DNA from: Haloferax elongans ATCC BAA-1513
GTDB lineage: Archaea; Halobacteriota; Halobacteria; Halobacteriales; Haloferacaceae
Assembly (NCBI RefSeq): GCF_000336755.1
Contig: NZ_AOLK01000015.1
Coordinates: forward strand, 8,023-63,020
DNA: 54,998 nucleotides
Direction of reading: 5' to 3'
A program made the translations under genes and the position numbers. This document shows positions 8,124 through 16,538 of the stretch, in pieces. How positions within the stretch are numbered: the stretch's first letter is position 1; each line of letters starts with the position of its first letter. Under the pieces are notes generated by a model. It ran no database searches, was not told the origin of the DNA, and saw only the letters and a list, made by a program, of their open reading frames with translations.

Positions 8124-8327
8124 GTTTCACGTGAACGACACGCGAGAAGGTATGTCCACCGACGATTCTCACAGACCTGTGGTGAGGTTCCCGTGTCGTC
8201 CCTTTTCTGTGGCTGTCTTCCCTTTCTGTGGGCGTCCCCTTCCGTGCCGTCTCCCCTTTCTGTGGCCGTCTCTCCTTCCGTGCCGTCTCCCTCCCCCCGT
8301 GGCCCGCTGTGCCGACCTTCTCTGCGC
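8124..8327. repeat. Pyrimidine-rich imperfect tandem repeats
   Basis: Between about 8196 and 8305 a 17-20 bp unit of the form ccyttycygtgscgtcty recurs about six times, alternating cctttctgtggccgtctc-like and ccttccgtgccgtctccc-like copies. The stretch lies downstream of the flavin-protein gene and upstream of the ATPase gene. No convincing coding frame is present. Confidence 0.65.
8126..8135. promoter_or_regulatory. Palindrome TTCACGTGAA at the ATPase start
   Basis: A perfect 10-bp palindrome lies 3-12 nt upstream of the proposed GTG start of the P-type ATPase. Its location fits an operator, but no binding protein is known to me. Confidence 0.35.
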
Positions 8328-8768
8328 TTACCGGGCCGTCTCTCGCCCCGTTAGCTCGTCGAAGTCGAGTTCGACCAGATGAATCTGAAGGTCGTCGATT
8401 TCCTCGTCGAAGACGCGGACGCCACCGAACAGTTCGTTGATAGTGGCGTCGTCGGGAACCTCGTCGTCTGGAAGGGTTCGAACTGACCCGCGAGCCATGA
8501 TGCTCCAGGAATCCTTACCGGCGTCTTCATAGCAGACGAACGTCGCTTCGGTCGTCGTTTCGACGAAGTCGAACTTCTCGCTGTCACCGTCGTCGGTCAG
8601 GCGAAAGAGGAGTCGCCCACCTTCTGCGTCGTATGCGACGTGAACCGGGACTCCGTAGGCGCGTCCGTCGTCGGCGAGCGAGAGAATGCCAGACGAGGCG
8701 TTCGCCAGTCGCTCGGCGATTTCGTCGTCGTCCAACCCGACCGTGTAGACGTACCTGATATCGTCCAT
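8328..8768 (-). CDS. Pyridoxamine 5'-phosphate oxidase-like (FMN split-barrel) protein
   Basis: The 146-residue protein has the split-barrel pattern: a lead helix (DDDEIAERLANAS), strand GILSLADDGRAYGVPVHVAYD, strand RLLFRLTDDGDSEKFDFV, then ATFVCYEDAGKDSWSIMARGSVR. This resembles the small haloarchaeal pyridoxamine-oxidase-family proteins that bind FMN or F420 and often act as flavin reductases. No specific substrate can be read. The ATG at 8768 is chosen because residues upstream are not homologous. It is followed by the tandem-repeat region. Confidence 0.82.
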   Translation of the reverse strand: MDDIRYVYTVGLDDDEIAERLANASSGILSLADDGRAYGVPVHVAYDAEGGRLLFRLTDDGDSEKFDFVETTTEATFVCYEDAGKDSWSIMARGSVRTLPDDEVPDDATINELFGGVRVFDEEIDDLQIHLVELDFDELTGRETAR

Positions 8769-8829
8769 ACTGGTCGGTTCGCGCCGCCGACACATGAATG
8801 GGCTGCCGAAGTGAGAAGCACGGTCGCCG

Positions 8830-9309
8830 TCAGTCGGTGAAGTAGAATTCAGATTTGGGCATCCGCTCTCGAACTTTCGGCGGTGCGTGTCGGACGATGT
8901 GCACGTCGTAGGTCTTGCCGCTCGCGACGTTGCCACCGACGCTGGCGAGTGGCGTGACGACGCGGCCCGCGTTTTCGCTTCCGACGAAGACGACGTCCGC
9001 GCCTTCGTTGTGGGCGACTCGCTTGAGTTTCCCGACGATTTCGCCAGGGGCCGGGAACCGACCCGCAGCGAGTGACCGAAACGACGCTCTCGGTGCGATT
9101 TTCACCGCGGTGCGGTGGAGTTCGCTGACGATATCGTCTCGGTCGAAGTCGTCTTTCGATGGTATCCACCCCTGATCGACAGCGTACTCTGCATCCACCG
9201 GGACGACGGCGACCGCGAGAACGTCGTCGCCGGTCTGCTTCGCGTAGGTCGCCGCTCGATGGAGCGCTGCATTCGACAGCTGTGACCCGTTGTAGGCGAC
9301 GATGTACAT
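8830..9309 (-). CDS. Divergent UspA-domain protein
   Basis: The 159-residue protein begins MYIVAYNGSQLSNAALHRAATYAKQ, a Usp fold in which the usual VPTDGS is AYNGS. The C-terminal loop VFVGSENAGRVVTPLASVGGNVASGKTYDVHIV departs from the ATP-binding G-x2-G-x9-G-S/T pattern, so nucleotide binding is doubtful. It is cytoplasmic by sequence. It lies in a minus-strand run with the flavin protein and the hypothetical gene upstream, with spacing of 29 to 61 nt, so co-transcription is possible. Confidence 0.82.
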   Translation of the reverse strand: MYIVAYNGSQLSNAALHRAATYAKQTGDDVLAVAVVPVDAEYAVDQGWIPSKDDFDRDDIVSELHRTAVKIAPRASFRSLAAGRFPAPGEIVGKLKRVAHNEGADVVFVGSENAGRVVTPLASVGGNVASGKTYDVHIVRHAPPKVRERMPKSEFYFTD

Positions 9310-9338
9310 ACCGGCTAGTTAGGCAGGAACCTGATAAG

Positions 9339-9668
9339 TCAGTCGTTGGTGAACGATTCGAGTTCCGATTCCAGTGACCCACCGAGACGGTCGAGGGCGT
9401 CCTGTGCGGCCGCCGCGACAGCCTCGGGGTCTCGGAACGAATCGCCGACGCCGGATTCACGGCGGTGCCACTCGCCGCCCGCCCGGGCGAAGATATCGAC
9501 CCACCAGTAGAGTGTGAGTCCGCGTGAGAACTCCGTGATAGTGACGCGGAAACGACTGTCTGGCGACTCGTAGACGACTTGTGACCGGGGGTCGTCGACG
9601 CTCGCGTCCACGTCGAGTTCGACGGTCCACCCCTCCGGAAGTGAGAGTGAGAAGGGGTCGTCTGTCAT
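9339..9668 (-). CDS. Conserved haloarchaeal hypothetical protein
   Basis: A 109-residue soluble acidic protein starting MTDDPFSLSLPEGWTVELDVD. The pattern of short strands (SRFRVTITEFSRGLTLYWWVDIF) followed by a helix (DPEAVAAAAQDALDRLGGSLESELES) suggests a small alpha/beta fold. I do not recognise a named family. It lies 50 nt from the end of the copper ATPase gene, in the same direction. Confidence 0.7.
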   Translation of the reverse strand: MTDDPFSLSLPEGWTVELDVDASVDDPRSQVVYESPDSRFRVTITEFSRGLTLYWWVDIFARAGGEWHRRESGVGDSFRDPEAVAAAAQDALDRLGGSLESELESFTND

Positions 9669-9718
9669 CGTTCGTGAACGAACGACACGCAGTGACTTGA
9701 CTAATGCGCTCGCGGCAG

Positions 9719-12256
9719 TTAGTCGAGCGAGCGAGACGAGTTGGCGACGACGAGCAGGCTCGACGTACCCATGGCGATGGCGGCGAAAAGCGGATTGAGG
9801 ACGCCGAGCACCGCGAGCGGAATGGCGACCGCGTTGTAGCCGAACGCCCACGTCAGGTTCCCGCGAATGCGGCGGTTCACCCCGGCCGACAGCGAGAACA
9901 CTTCGGGGACCGCGTCGATGTTGCGGCCGACGAGCACCGCGTCCGCGGCGTCTCCAGCGATGTCCGTCCCGGTCCCGAGTGCGATGCCAATGTCGGCGGC
10001 CGCGAGCGCCGGGGCGTCGTTGCTCCCGTCGCCGACCATCGCGACCGTCCCGCGATTGCGGAGGCGGTCTACCGTCTCGGCTTTCGCCTCCGGGGGAACG
10101 CCGGCGAACACGTCGGTCACGTCCGGGTGGTCGCGGAAGCGGCGCGCGGCGCGCTCGGAATCCCCAGTCAGAACGACCACGTCGCGCCGGCCGTCGTCGG
10201 CGACGGCGGCGACCACGTCGTCCCACTCGTCTCGCGGTTCGTCGCCGACCACGAGGACGGCCTGTGCGCTGTCTCTCCGACCGACGACGACCGGGACTGC
10301 ACCCTCTTCGCGGGCAGCGTCGATTGCGGCGGTGAGGGTCTCACCGATTGCCATGCCCTCGTCTCGAAGGAGTGCCGGGTGACCGACGACGACTCGCTCG
10401 CCCTTGGCGGCACCTGTGTCATCTTCGGACCCTTCGGCGACTCCTGTGCCGTCTTCGCCTTCGACGACACCTATGTCGCCTCCGGCTCCTCTGACCCACT
10501 CGACGACGCCCGAGACTCCCCTGTCGTGGACAGTCACGGCGTCGGCGGGGAGGTCGGGAACGTCGAGGTCGCGCCCCTCGGCCGCCTCGACGACAGCCGT
10601 CGCGAGCGGGTGCGCGGAGAAGCGTTCCAGCGCGGCGGCCGCTTCGAGGGCAGAATCGGCGTCGGAGTCGTTCTCGGTGCCGCTCTCGGCGTCTCCACCA
10701 GTCTCGACCCGCAGGACCGCCATATCGCCGTCAGTCAGCGTTCCCGTCTTGTCGAAGACGACCACGTCGACGTCCGGAACGGCCTCGAAGACGGCTTCCG
10801 AGGCGACGACGATGCCGCGACTCGCTGCCGTCTTGATACCCGAGGCGACCGCCAGCGGGGTTGCGAGTCCCAGCGCACACGGACACGAGACGATAAGAAC
10901 CGTCAGGCCGACGAGGAGTGCCGCAGTCGCCGACTGGCCGCCGTAGAGCGTCAAGCCGAAGGCGACCACCGCGAGGACGAGCACCGTCGGGACGAAGATA
11001 GTCGCCAGTTTGTCTGCGAGGCGCTGGACGCCCGAGCGGGCGCTCTGGATGTCCCAGAGCAGTTCGACCAGTCGGTCGAGCGTGCTGGTCGCGTCCTCGC
11101 CGACTTCCACGACCAGCGGGCGGTCGGTGACGACAGTCCCGCCGAGCACCTCGTCGCCGGGGCGTTTGGTTCGGGGCATGGACTCTCCCGTGACGAGTGC
11201 TTCGTCGACGGCGGCGGTCCCCTCGGCGATGGTCCCATCGACTGGGACGCGCTCGCCGGGGCGGACCTCGACCGCGTCGCCGGGTTCGAGGTCGTCCACT
11301 GGGACTGTCTCGACACCCTCGGCGGTGCGGCGGCGAGCTTCTGAGACGCGAGACGCCGCGAGGTCCGAGAGCATGCCGGCCGCCTTGCGCTTGATGCGGT
11401 CTTCGTAGTAGTTTCCGAGCGTCACGACGAGGATGATGGCGACGGTCACGTCGAAGTAGACGTGGCTCTCACCGAGGACGACTGCGGCAGTCGAGTAGAC
11501 GTACGCGCTGGTCGCCGCGAGTGAGACGAGCAGGTCCATGTTCGGTTGGCCCGCGCGGAGGCTGACGACGGCCCCGCGAAGGATGGGAAAGCCCGTGTAG
11601 AAAAAGACGATAGAGGTCATAAGCCAGATGTTGCCGAGGATGTACATCCCATCGAAGAAGCCGAGTTCGACGACCGGTGAGATGCCGACGTACGTCGGGT
11701 AGAGAAACAGGACGTACCACATCATCACCATCATCCCGAAGACGCCGCCGCCGATGACGAAGCGCGCGACCTGATTGTCGCTTCGCTCGGCAGCCGCTCG
11801 TTCTTCTGGGTCACGGGTGCCGTACCCGTAGCGTGCGAGTGTCGACGAGAGGTCGTCGAGGTCGGTCTGTTCCGGGTCGTACGAGACCCGAACCATGTCG
11901 CTTGCGTAGCTCGCATCCGCGGCGTAGACACCTTCGCAGTTTCGGGCCGTCCCTGAGACGAACGCCTCACAGGTCGCACAGTGCATCCCGTCGACGGCCA
12001 TGTAGGTTCGCTCGGCTCCGTCGGGGACGGTCTCTTCTTCTCCGGCGAGTTCGCGTTCGACGGTCTCGGGGTCTGCCGTGGCAGCATCGCCGAGCGTGCG
12101 CGTGATTTCGAGACACCCGCGACAGCAGAACGCCCCGTCTACGTCGTCGCCCGTAATCGGTGGCGACGGAGTTGGGAGGCCACAGAGGTCGCAGCCGTCG
12201 GTATCGATGTCATCTGACTGGCCAGCAGACCGACGGGGCTGCGTTTTGGTCGCCAT
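9719..12256 (-). CDS. Copper-translocating P1B-type ATPase (CopA/CcoI-like)
   Basis: The 845-residue protein has an N-terminal cysteine cluster (C22, C25, C44, C45, C48), an HMA metal-binding domain with the CxxC pair C93/C96 (GMHCATC), and the P1B core. The core shows the CPC transport motif (IVSCPCALGLATPLAV), DKTGTLTDG, the SAHPLA nucleotide motif and GDGSNDAPALAAAD. The added N-terminal cysteine cluster is typical of CcoI/FixI-type pumps that supply copper for haem-copper oxidases. That fits its position: its start is 2 nt from the stop of a SafE-like gene and it is divergent from cbaDBAE. Acidic Gly/Asp-rich insertions in the nucleotide domain look like halophilic expansions. The start is the ATG at 12256; longer frames overlap the SafE-like gene. 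Confidence 0.92.
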   Translation of the reverse strand: MATKTQPRRSAGQSDDIDTDGCDLCGLPTPSPPITGDDVDGAFCCRGCLEITRTLGDAATADPETVERELAGEEETVPDGAERTYMAVDGMHCATCEAFVSGTARNCEGVYAADASYASDMVRVSYDPEQTDLDDLSSTLARYGYGTRDPEERAAAERSDNQVARFVIGGGVFGMMVMMWYVLFLYPTYVGISPVVELGFFDGMYILGNIWLMTSIVFFYTGFPILRGAVVSLRAGQPNMDLLVSLAATSAYVYSTAAVVLGESHVYFDVTVAIILVVTLGNYYEDRIKRKAAGMLSDLAASRVSEARRRTAEGVETVPVDDLEPGDAVEVRPGERVPVDGTIAEGTAAVDEALVTGESMPRTKRPGDEVLGGTVVTDRPLVVEVGEDATSTLDRLVELLWDIQSARSGVQRLADKLATIFVPTVLVLAVVAFGLTLYGGQSATAALLVGLTVLIVSCPCALGLATPLAVASGIKTAASRGIVVASEAVFEAVPDVDVVVFDKTGTLTDGDMAVLRVETGGDAESGTENDSDADSALEAAAALERFSAHPLATAVVEAAEGRDLDVPDLPADAVTVHDRGVSGVVEWVRGAGGDIGVVEGEDGTGVAEGSEDDTGAAKGERVVVGHPALLRDEGMAIGETLTAAIDAAREEGAVPVVVGRRDSAQAVLVVGDEPRDEWDDVVAAVADDGRRDVVVLTGDSERAARRFRDHPDVTDVFAGVPPEAKAETVDRLRNRGTVAMVGDGSNDAPALAAADIGIALGTGTDIAGDAADAVLVGRNIDAVPEVFSLSAGVNRRIRGNLTWAFGYNAVAIPLAVLGVLNPLFAAIAMGTSSLLVVANSSRSLD

Positions 12257-12258
12257 CG

Positions 12259-13056
12259 TCACCCCAACGGTTGGTAGAAGGGAACGTGAAGGTGTGGGAC
12301 CATGACGCCGAGGAGCATCAGCCCGTGGGAAAGCGGGATGTATCCGAGGACGAGGAACGACGCACCCAGTGCGCGGTGGAGCGTCTTGCGCCGCCGCGCA
12401 GACACCTGTCCGAGGAGCGTCCCGTAGAGGAACAGCGTCGGTATCGTCCCGAGGCCGAGCAGTCCGAGCAAGGCAGCCGACCGGACTGGCGCGCCCGTCG
12501 CGAACGCATAGAGGTACGCCGGGTAGATGATTGGACACGGGAGCAGGCCGTGTATCGCGCCGAGTCCGAGGATTCGTGGTCCGCCGACGAGGCGGTCGAC
12601 GCGAGCTGTCGCCCACCCACTGATGCGACCGAAGAGGCGGGTGACGGGAGCGGGCGTGAATCGGTCCATCGCGCTCGACCGACCGACGAGATAGCCGACA
12701 CCAGTGAGGATGATGGCACTCCCGACGAGCAGGCCCATCGTTCCACGAACACCGGTTCCGAAGAGCGAAAGCGCGTCGACCGCCCCGAAAAGCAGACTTC
12801 CGGCGAGGGCGAAGGTGGCACCGAGTGCCGCGTAGCTCAGTGCCCGGCCGACGTTGAACAGGGCGTGCTGTCGAACTTGAAAGAGCGTGAGTGAGTCAGT
12901 CTGCTCGCGCTCGCTCAGTCTGTCGGCGTAGACGCTCACGAGCGGACCGCACATCCCCAGACAGTGCGCACCGCCGAGTAGTCCGACGAAGAGGAACGCA
13001 ATCGCTTCCGGCGACTCTGCGACCCACGTGGGGGCGGTAATGCCGCCGTCCATCAT
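12259..13056 (-). CDS. SafE/TauE-like (DsbD-type) membrane protein, probable copper/oxidase assembly factor
   Basis: The 265-residue protein has about six membrane segments. The first conserved motif is GGAHCLGMCGPLV with paired cysteines; the second half has GLLPCPIIYPAYLYA. These cysteine and proline motifs mark the family once called sulfite exporter TauE/SafE or DsbD_2, which next to oxidase genes is usually a copper-handling assembly factor (CcoS/CcoH-like role). It is translationally linked to the copper ATPase (2-nt gap). The stop of the His-rich peptide gene lies 55 nt upstream of its start. The Met-Met start at 13056 or 13053 cannot be separated. Confidence 0.85.
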   Translation of the reverse strand: MMDGGITAPTWVAESPEAIAFLFVGLLGGAHCLGMCGPLVSVYADRLSEREQTDSLTLFQVRQHALFNVGRALSYAALGATFALAGSLLFGAVDALSLFGTGVRGTMGLLVGSAIILTGVGYLVGRSSAMDRFTPAPVTRLFGRISGWATARVDRLVGGPRILGLGAIHGLLPCPIIYPAYLYAFATGAPVRSAALLGLLGLGTIPTLFLYGTLLGQVSARRRKTLHRALGASFLVLGYIPLSHGLMLLGVMVPHLHVPFYQPLG

Positions 13057-13110
13057 GCTCTCGTCCCTCCGGTGTACACCGTGCTACCGACCACCATTCT
13101 CCCGGCCATC

Positions 13111-13329
13111 TCAGGCTGTGTGTTCGTGTTCGTGGTCCGGTTCGTGGTTACTCTCGTGTCCGTGTCCACCCTCTGTCGGACTCATAAGCAGGTAGATGAC
13201 AGTGGAGATGATGAGGACGTTGACAGCCGTGACGACCCCTGCGAGGGGGTTTTTCGTCACGCCGAAGACGATTGCTGGCAGGAGCGCGACCAGTGCGACC
13301 GTTCCGGCACGGCGCGGAGTGAGTTCCAT
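13111..13329 (-). CDS. Small membrane protein with His-rich tail
   Basis: A 72-residue protein with two hydrophobic segments (VALVALLPAIVFGV and GVVTAVNVLIISTVIYLLM) and a C-terminal tail rich in His and acidic residues (GGHGHESNHEPDHEHEH) that looks suited to binding copper or zinc. It is the first gene of the minus-strand set with the SafE-like protein and the copper ATPase and is divergent from cbaDBAE, which suggests a role in oxidase metal loading. No named family is recognised. Confidence 0.72.
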   Translation of the reverse strand: MELTPRRAGTVALVALLPAIVFGVTKNPLAGVVTAVNVLIISTVIYLLMSPTEGGHGHESNHEPDHEHEHTA

Positions 13330-13428
13330 ATCAGTGAGTTACTGTGGGTACTGTTTCGGATTTCGCCGATTCTAACACCGTGAGAATAGGGTCTTATCTT
13401 GAAGTCTTGGTCATACCCAACACCGGGT
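13330..13428. promoter_or_regulatory. Divergent promoter of oxidase operon and copper module
   Basis: On the plus strand tcttatct (13392-13399) lies about 32 nt before the ATG of cbaD. The opposite side serves the His-rich peptide gene. The shared short region suggests that both sets are expressed together. Confidence 0.45.
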
Positions 13429-13719
13429 ATGGCCGTTGATTCGACAACAGAGGGGAGCACCGCGTCCCCTACCTCTGACGACTCCGACTTGGTCGGTGAT
13501 GGAGGGGTAAACGTGGTGGACCAGAGCGGCTCTGAGCCGCCTACTGATTCTATCGTCGGGACGGCCGACGACAGCATCGTCCGCGAAATTGGGCACGACG
13601 AATTCGACCCAGTTGGGACGCTCATACTCGTCCTCATCTACATGGCCATCCTCCTGGGGATGTGGGTGTTTATGTACTTCGTCGAGTTCCTGGGTCGCGG
13701 CGTGACGGTGGTGGGCTAA
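13429..13719 (+). CDS. cbaD: ba3-type oxidase small subunit, CbaD-like
   Basis: A 96-residue protein with a long acidic Ser/Thr-rich N-terminus and one C-terminal membrane helix (VGTLILVLIYMAILLGMWVFMYFVEFLGRG). Its position immediately before subunit II matches the cbaD place in the haloarchaeal ba3 oxidase operon order DBAE known from Natronomonas. The assignment rests on position and topology more than on motifs. The start chosen is ATG 13429, about 32 nt after a TATA-like element; an upstream in-frame TTG is unlikely. Confidence 0.75.
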   Translation: MAVDSTTEGSTASPTSDDSDLVGDGGVNVVDQSGSEPPTDSIVGTADDSIVREIGHDEFDPVGTLILVLIYMAILLGMWVFMYFVEFLGRGVTVVG

Positions 13720-13720
13720 G

Positions 13721-14254
13721 ATGGAGATTCACGCCTACGAGAAACTCTGGTTGGCGCTGGCACTCGTCCTCATCGTCGGGTTCATCGGCACCATCACCTA
13801 CGGTGCCGCCGGCGCAGGTATCGAGATGATAGACGACAAGGGTGGCACCGTCGACCCGGCGACGCTCGACGACCACCCGAAGTTCGGTGACCCCGGCATC
13901 GAGAAGACCGGCGAGAACAGCTACGACGTGTATCTCGTCGCTCGCCAGTTCGTCTTCGAACCCGGAACGTCCGAACCGCTCCGCGTTCCCGAGGGAAGTA
14001 CCGTCACGTTCCACGTGACTGCTGCTGACGTCATCCACGGATTCGACGTCGTCGGGACGAACGCCAACACGATGGCGATTCCCGGGCAGGTCGCCGAGTT
14101 CACTGTTCGATTCGAAGAACAGGGGGAGTACGGGATTGTGTGTAACGAATACTGTGGGTCGGGCCACCACGTGATGGAAGGGTCCATAGTCGTGATGGAA
14201 CAGAGTGAATTCGACAGTTGGTACGCAGAACAAAACCAGGAGGGAGAGAACTGA
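13721..14254 (+). CDS. cbaB: Cytochrome c oxidase (ba3-type) subunit II, CuA protein
   Basis: The 177-residue protein has one N-terminal membrane anchor (LWLALALVLIVGFIGTITYG) and a cupredoxin domain outside the membrane. The binuclear CuA ligands are visible: His in ADVIHGFDVV and the cluster CNEYCGSGHHVM (two Cys, His and Met). Subunit II accepts electrons, probably from a halocyanin-type blue copper protein, and passes them to subunit I. The gene starts one base after cbaD and its stop overlaps the start of cbaA (TGATG). Confidence 0.95.
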   Translation: MEIHAYEKLWLALALVLIVGFIGTITYGAAGAGIEMIDDKGGTVDPATLDDHPKFGDPGIEKTGENSYDVYLVARQFVFEPGTSEPLRVPEGSTVTFHVTAADVIHGFDVVGTNANTMAIPGQVAEFTVRFEEQGEYGIVCNEYCGSGHHVMEGSIVVMEQSEFDSWYAEQNQEGEN

Positions 14255-16026
14255 TGGCGACCGCATCTGGTAACGAACCGCTGTTCGTCGAGCGGTTCCC
14301 CGACGAGGCAGCCGTCGCGAGAGCGAACCTGCTCGTCGCGTTCGTCGCCCTCGGTATCGGGGCATTCTTCGGTCTCGTCCAGGCACTCCACCGGACCGAT
14401 ATCCTCCGAATCATCGACTCGGCAGACTACTACACGCTGTTGACCGGTCACGGCGTGCTCTTGGCCATCGTGTTTACTATCTTCGGCCTTGCAGCGTTCT
14501 TCCACTGGGCGACCGCACGGAGTCTCGACCAACCCGCGGTGAGTAGTCTCTTCTCGTGGGCGTGGTTTGGACTGATGACGACTGGGTCGGTTCTCGCCTC
14601 AGTTGCCATTCTCGGCGGACTGGTCCCAAGTCTCGGAATTAGCGCAGACGTGCTGTTTACCTTCTACGCGCCACTGCAGGCACACCCGATATTCTACATC
14701 GGACTGGCGATGTTCATCGTCGGAACGTGGCTTTCGGGTGCCGACTGGTTCCTCTCGTACCGCGCGTGGCGTGAAGACAACCCTAACGAGCGAATCCCAC
14801 TGCAGGCCTTCATGGTGCTGACCACGATGATTATGTGGTACATCGCCACCGTCGGCGTGGCCGTGTCGGTGGTGTTCTTCCTCATCCCGTGGTCCCTTGG
14901 CCTCATCGAGAGCGTCAACCCGCTTTTGACCAGAACGCTGTTTTGGTTCTTCGGCCACCCAATCGTGTACTTCTGGCTCATGCCAGCGTACATGATGTGG
15001 TACACTGTCCTGCCGAAACTTGCTGGTGGCCGCCTGTTCAGTGACCCGCTCGCACGCGTGGTGTTCCTGTTGTTCCTCCTGCTTTCGACCCCGGTCGGCA
15101 TCCACCACCAGTACCTCGACCCGGGTATCGCAGAGGGCTTCAAGTTCATCGCCATGACGAACACGATGTTCCTCCTGCTCCCGTCGCTTCTGACGGCGTT
15201 CACCGCAGTCGCGAGCATCGAACACGGTGCGCGACAGCGCGGCGGTGAGGGCTATCTCAGCTGGCTCGGTGCGCTCCCGTGGCGTGACCCTGCGTTCGCC
15301 GGAATGGCGTTCGCTGGCCTCATCTTCGCCGCCGGTGGCTTCTCGGGCATGATCAACGCCGGGATGAACATCAACTACCTCATCCACAACTCGCTTTGGG
15401 TCCCCGGCCACTTCCACATGACCGTCGGAACGGCGGTCGCACTGACCTTCATGGCTGCTGCGTACTGGCTCGTCCCGCAGCTCACGGGCACGAAGCTCTA
15501 CAGCCGCCCGATTGGACTCTTGCAGGTCGTCCTGTGGTTCGTCGGCATGGTCTTCATGTCGAACGCGATGCACCGCGCCGGTCTCGCCGGGATTCCGCGG
15601 CGGACCGCCGAACCGCAGTACCAGAACTTCGACTTCGTGACGCCCATCGGCAGCATCTTCGAGCTTCGCGTCCAGATTGCCTTCGGCGGGCTGCTGTTGT
15701 TCCTGTCGGTGGTGTTGTTCCTCTTCAACATGCTCCTGACCGCGTTCGGTGAGAAATCCGAGCGCCCGGTCGACGAGTACCTCCCGGAACCCCTCTCTGG
15801 GCCAGAGGGAAGCCCGCGCGTCCTCGACAACCTCGGACTGTGGACCGGTATCGCCGTCGTCCTCGTCATTCTCGCCTACACACTCCCGATTGCGGGCATC
15901 ATCCAAAACGGCGGAGGACTGTTCGGCGGCGGGCTGCCCGTCCCAGTTACGGTGTTCCCCGACGTAGAGATAGTGAAGACAGTTCTCGCAGGTGCGTTTG
16001 CCGCGCTCGCGGGGGTGTTACTATGA
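14254..16026 (+). CDS. cbaA: Cytochrome c oxidase (ba3-type, B-family) subunit I
   Basis: The 590-residue protein has about 13 membrane helices. Haem and CuB ligands are seen: TGHGVLLAIVF (low-spin haem His), FGHPIVYFWLMPAYMMWY (CuB His, with the nearby Tyr typical of haem-copper oxidases), GIHHQYLDPG (two CuB His), and HNSLWVPGHFHMTVG (high-spin and second low-spin haem His). This is the O2-reducing, proton-pumping subunit. The lack of A-family channel motifs and the HPIVYFW form place it in family B. It overlaps cbaB and cbaE by a few bases at each end. Confidence 0.95.
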   Translation: MATASGNEPLFVERFPDEAAVARANLLVAFVALGIGAFFGLVQALHRTDILRIIDSADYYTLLTGHGVLLAIVFTIFGLAAFFHWATARSLDQPAVSSLFSWAWFGLMTTGSVLASVAILGGLVPSLGISADVLFTFYAPLQAHPIFYIGLAMFIVGTWLSGADWFLSYRAWREDNPNERIPLQAFMVLTTMIMWYIATVGVAVSVVFFLIPWSLGLIESVNPLLTRTLFWFFGHPIVYFWLMPAYMMWYTVLPKLAGGRLFSDPLARVVFLLFLLLSTPVGIHHQYLDPGIAEGFKFIAMTNTMFLLLPSLLTAFTAVASIEHGARQRGGEGYLSWLGALPWRDPAFAGMAFAGLIFAAGGFSGMINAGMNINYLIHNSLWVPGHFHMTVGTAVALTFMAAAYWLVPQLTGTKLYSRPIGLLQVVLWFVGMVFMSNAMHRAGLAGIPRRTAEPQYQNFDFVTPIGSIFELRVQIAFGGLLLFLSVVLFLFNMLLTAFGEKSERPVDEYLPEPLSGPEGSPRVLDNLGLWTGIAVVLVILAYTLPIAGIIQNGGGLFGGGLPVPVTVFPDVEIVKTVLAGAFAALAGVLL

Positions 16027-16220
16027 GATTCACCAAAGCACAAGCGCTCATACTGATCGCGTTCAGCATTCCGGTCGCCATCGAACTCCGCACGGTCGCA
16101 GGGTTCTTCAACTACGACCTCCCCCTCATCGGGGTCGTCGTAATCGAGTTCCTGTTCCTCGCCCTGCTGTTCGTCCTGTACGGACTGTACGGCGAGAAGT
16201 CAACTCCCGCGGCTCAATAA
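16023..16220 (+). CDS. cbaE: ba3-type oxidase small subunit, CbaE-like
   Basis: A 65-residue protein with two hydrophobic segments (LILIAFSIPVAIEL and LPLIGVVVIEFLFLALLFVLYGLYG). Its ATG overlaps the cbaA stop (ATGA), so translation is coupled. Place and topology match CbaE of the haloarchaeal oxidase. Sequence motifs alone would not identify it. Confidence 0.78.
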   Translation: MRFTKAQALILIAFSIPVAIELRTVAGFFNYDLPLIGVVVIEFLFLALLFVLYGLYGEKSTPAAQ

Positions 16221-16538
16221 CTGGCCTCTGAGTTCGACCCCCATTCTACCCTGTCCCGAGCCGCCTCACCCTGACCCGCCTCACCTCGCGGAGTCGGGGC
16301 CGGCGTCAAGGACGACTATTTTTCTGACACCTGTCCCAGGTAGCAACTAGGTACTGTCTATTTAGTGACCACCTTGACTGGCCTCAGGTCTACTCACCCC
16401 TCGCTTCTCAAACTGATTTCTAGGGGCAGTTCTTTCGCGGATCGAGGTACACAGACTCCGGCACCTTCATGAGATATATTTTAATATTTCATTCAGGCAA
16501 CAAACAATATATAGGGTGGTTATCAAGTGTGTGGTAAG
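16221..16538. other. Spacer before toxin island, turning AT-rich
   Basis: No gene is seen. The segment tctcaaactgatttctaggg (16406-16425) resembles ctcaaactggtttaactagg (about 1284-1303), so both may be remains of the same mobile-element end. From about 16470 the base composition becomes AT-rich. Confidence 0.4.
16506..16515 (+). promoter_or_regulatory. TATA box of DUF4157 toxin gene
   Basis: aatatatagg is centred about 29 nt before the ATG at 16539, the distance for a leaderless start, and supports ATG 16539 over the GTG at 16527. Confidence 0.55.

Noticed and set aside
8061-8440. Plus-strand frames across the pyrimidine repeats
   Set aside because: Their Pro/Ser/Arg text only reflects the C/T-rich repeats, and they overlap the start of the ATPase and the end of the flavin protein.
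9704-11344. A 546-codon frame on the plus strand
   Set aside because: Antisense to the copper ATPase with its complete motif set; composition is that of a mirror frame.
14599-15906. A 435-codon minus-strand frame
   Set aside because: Antisense to oxidase subunit I; His/Glu/Arg-rich shadow.
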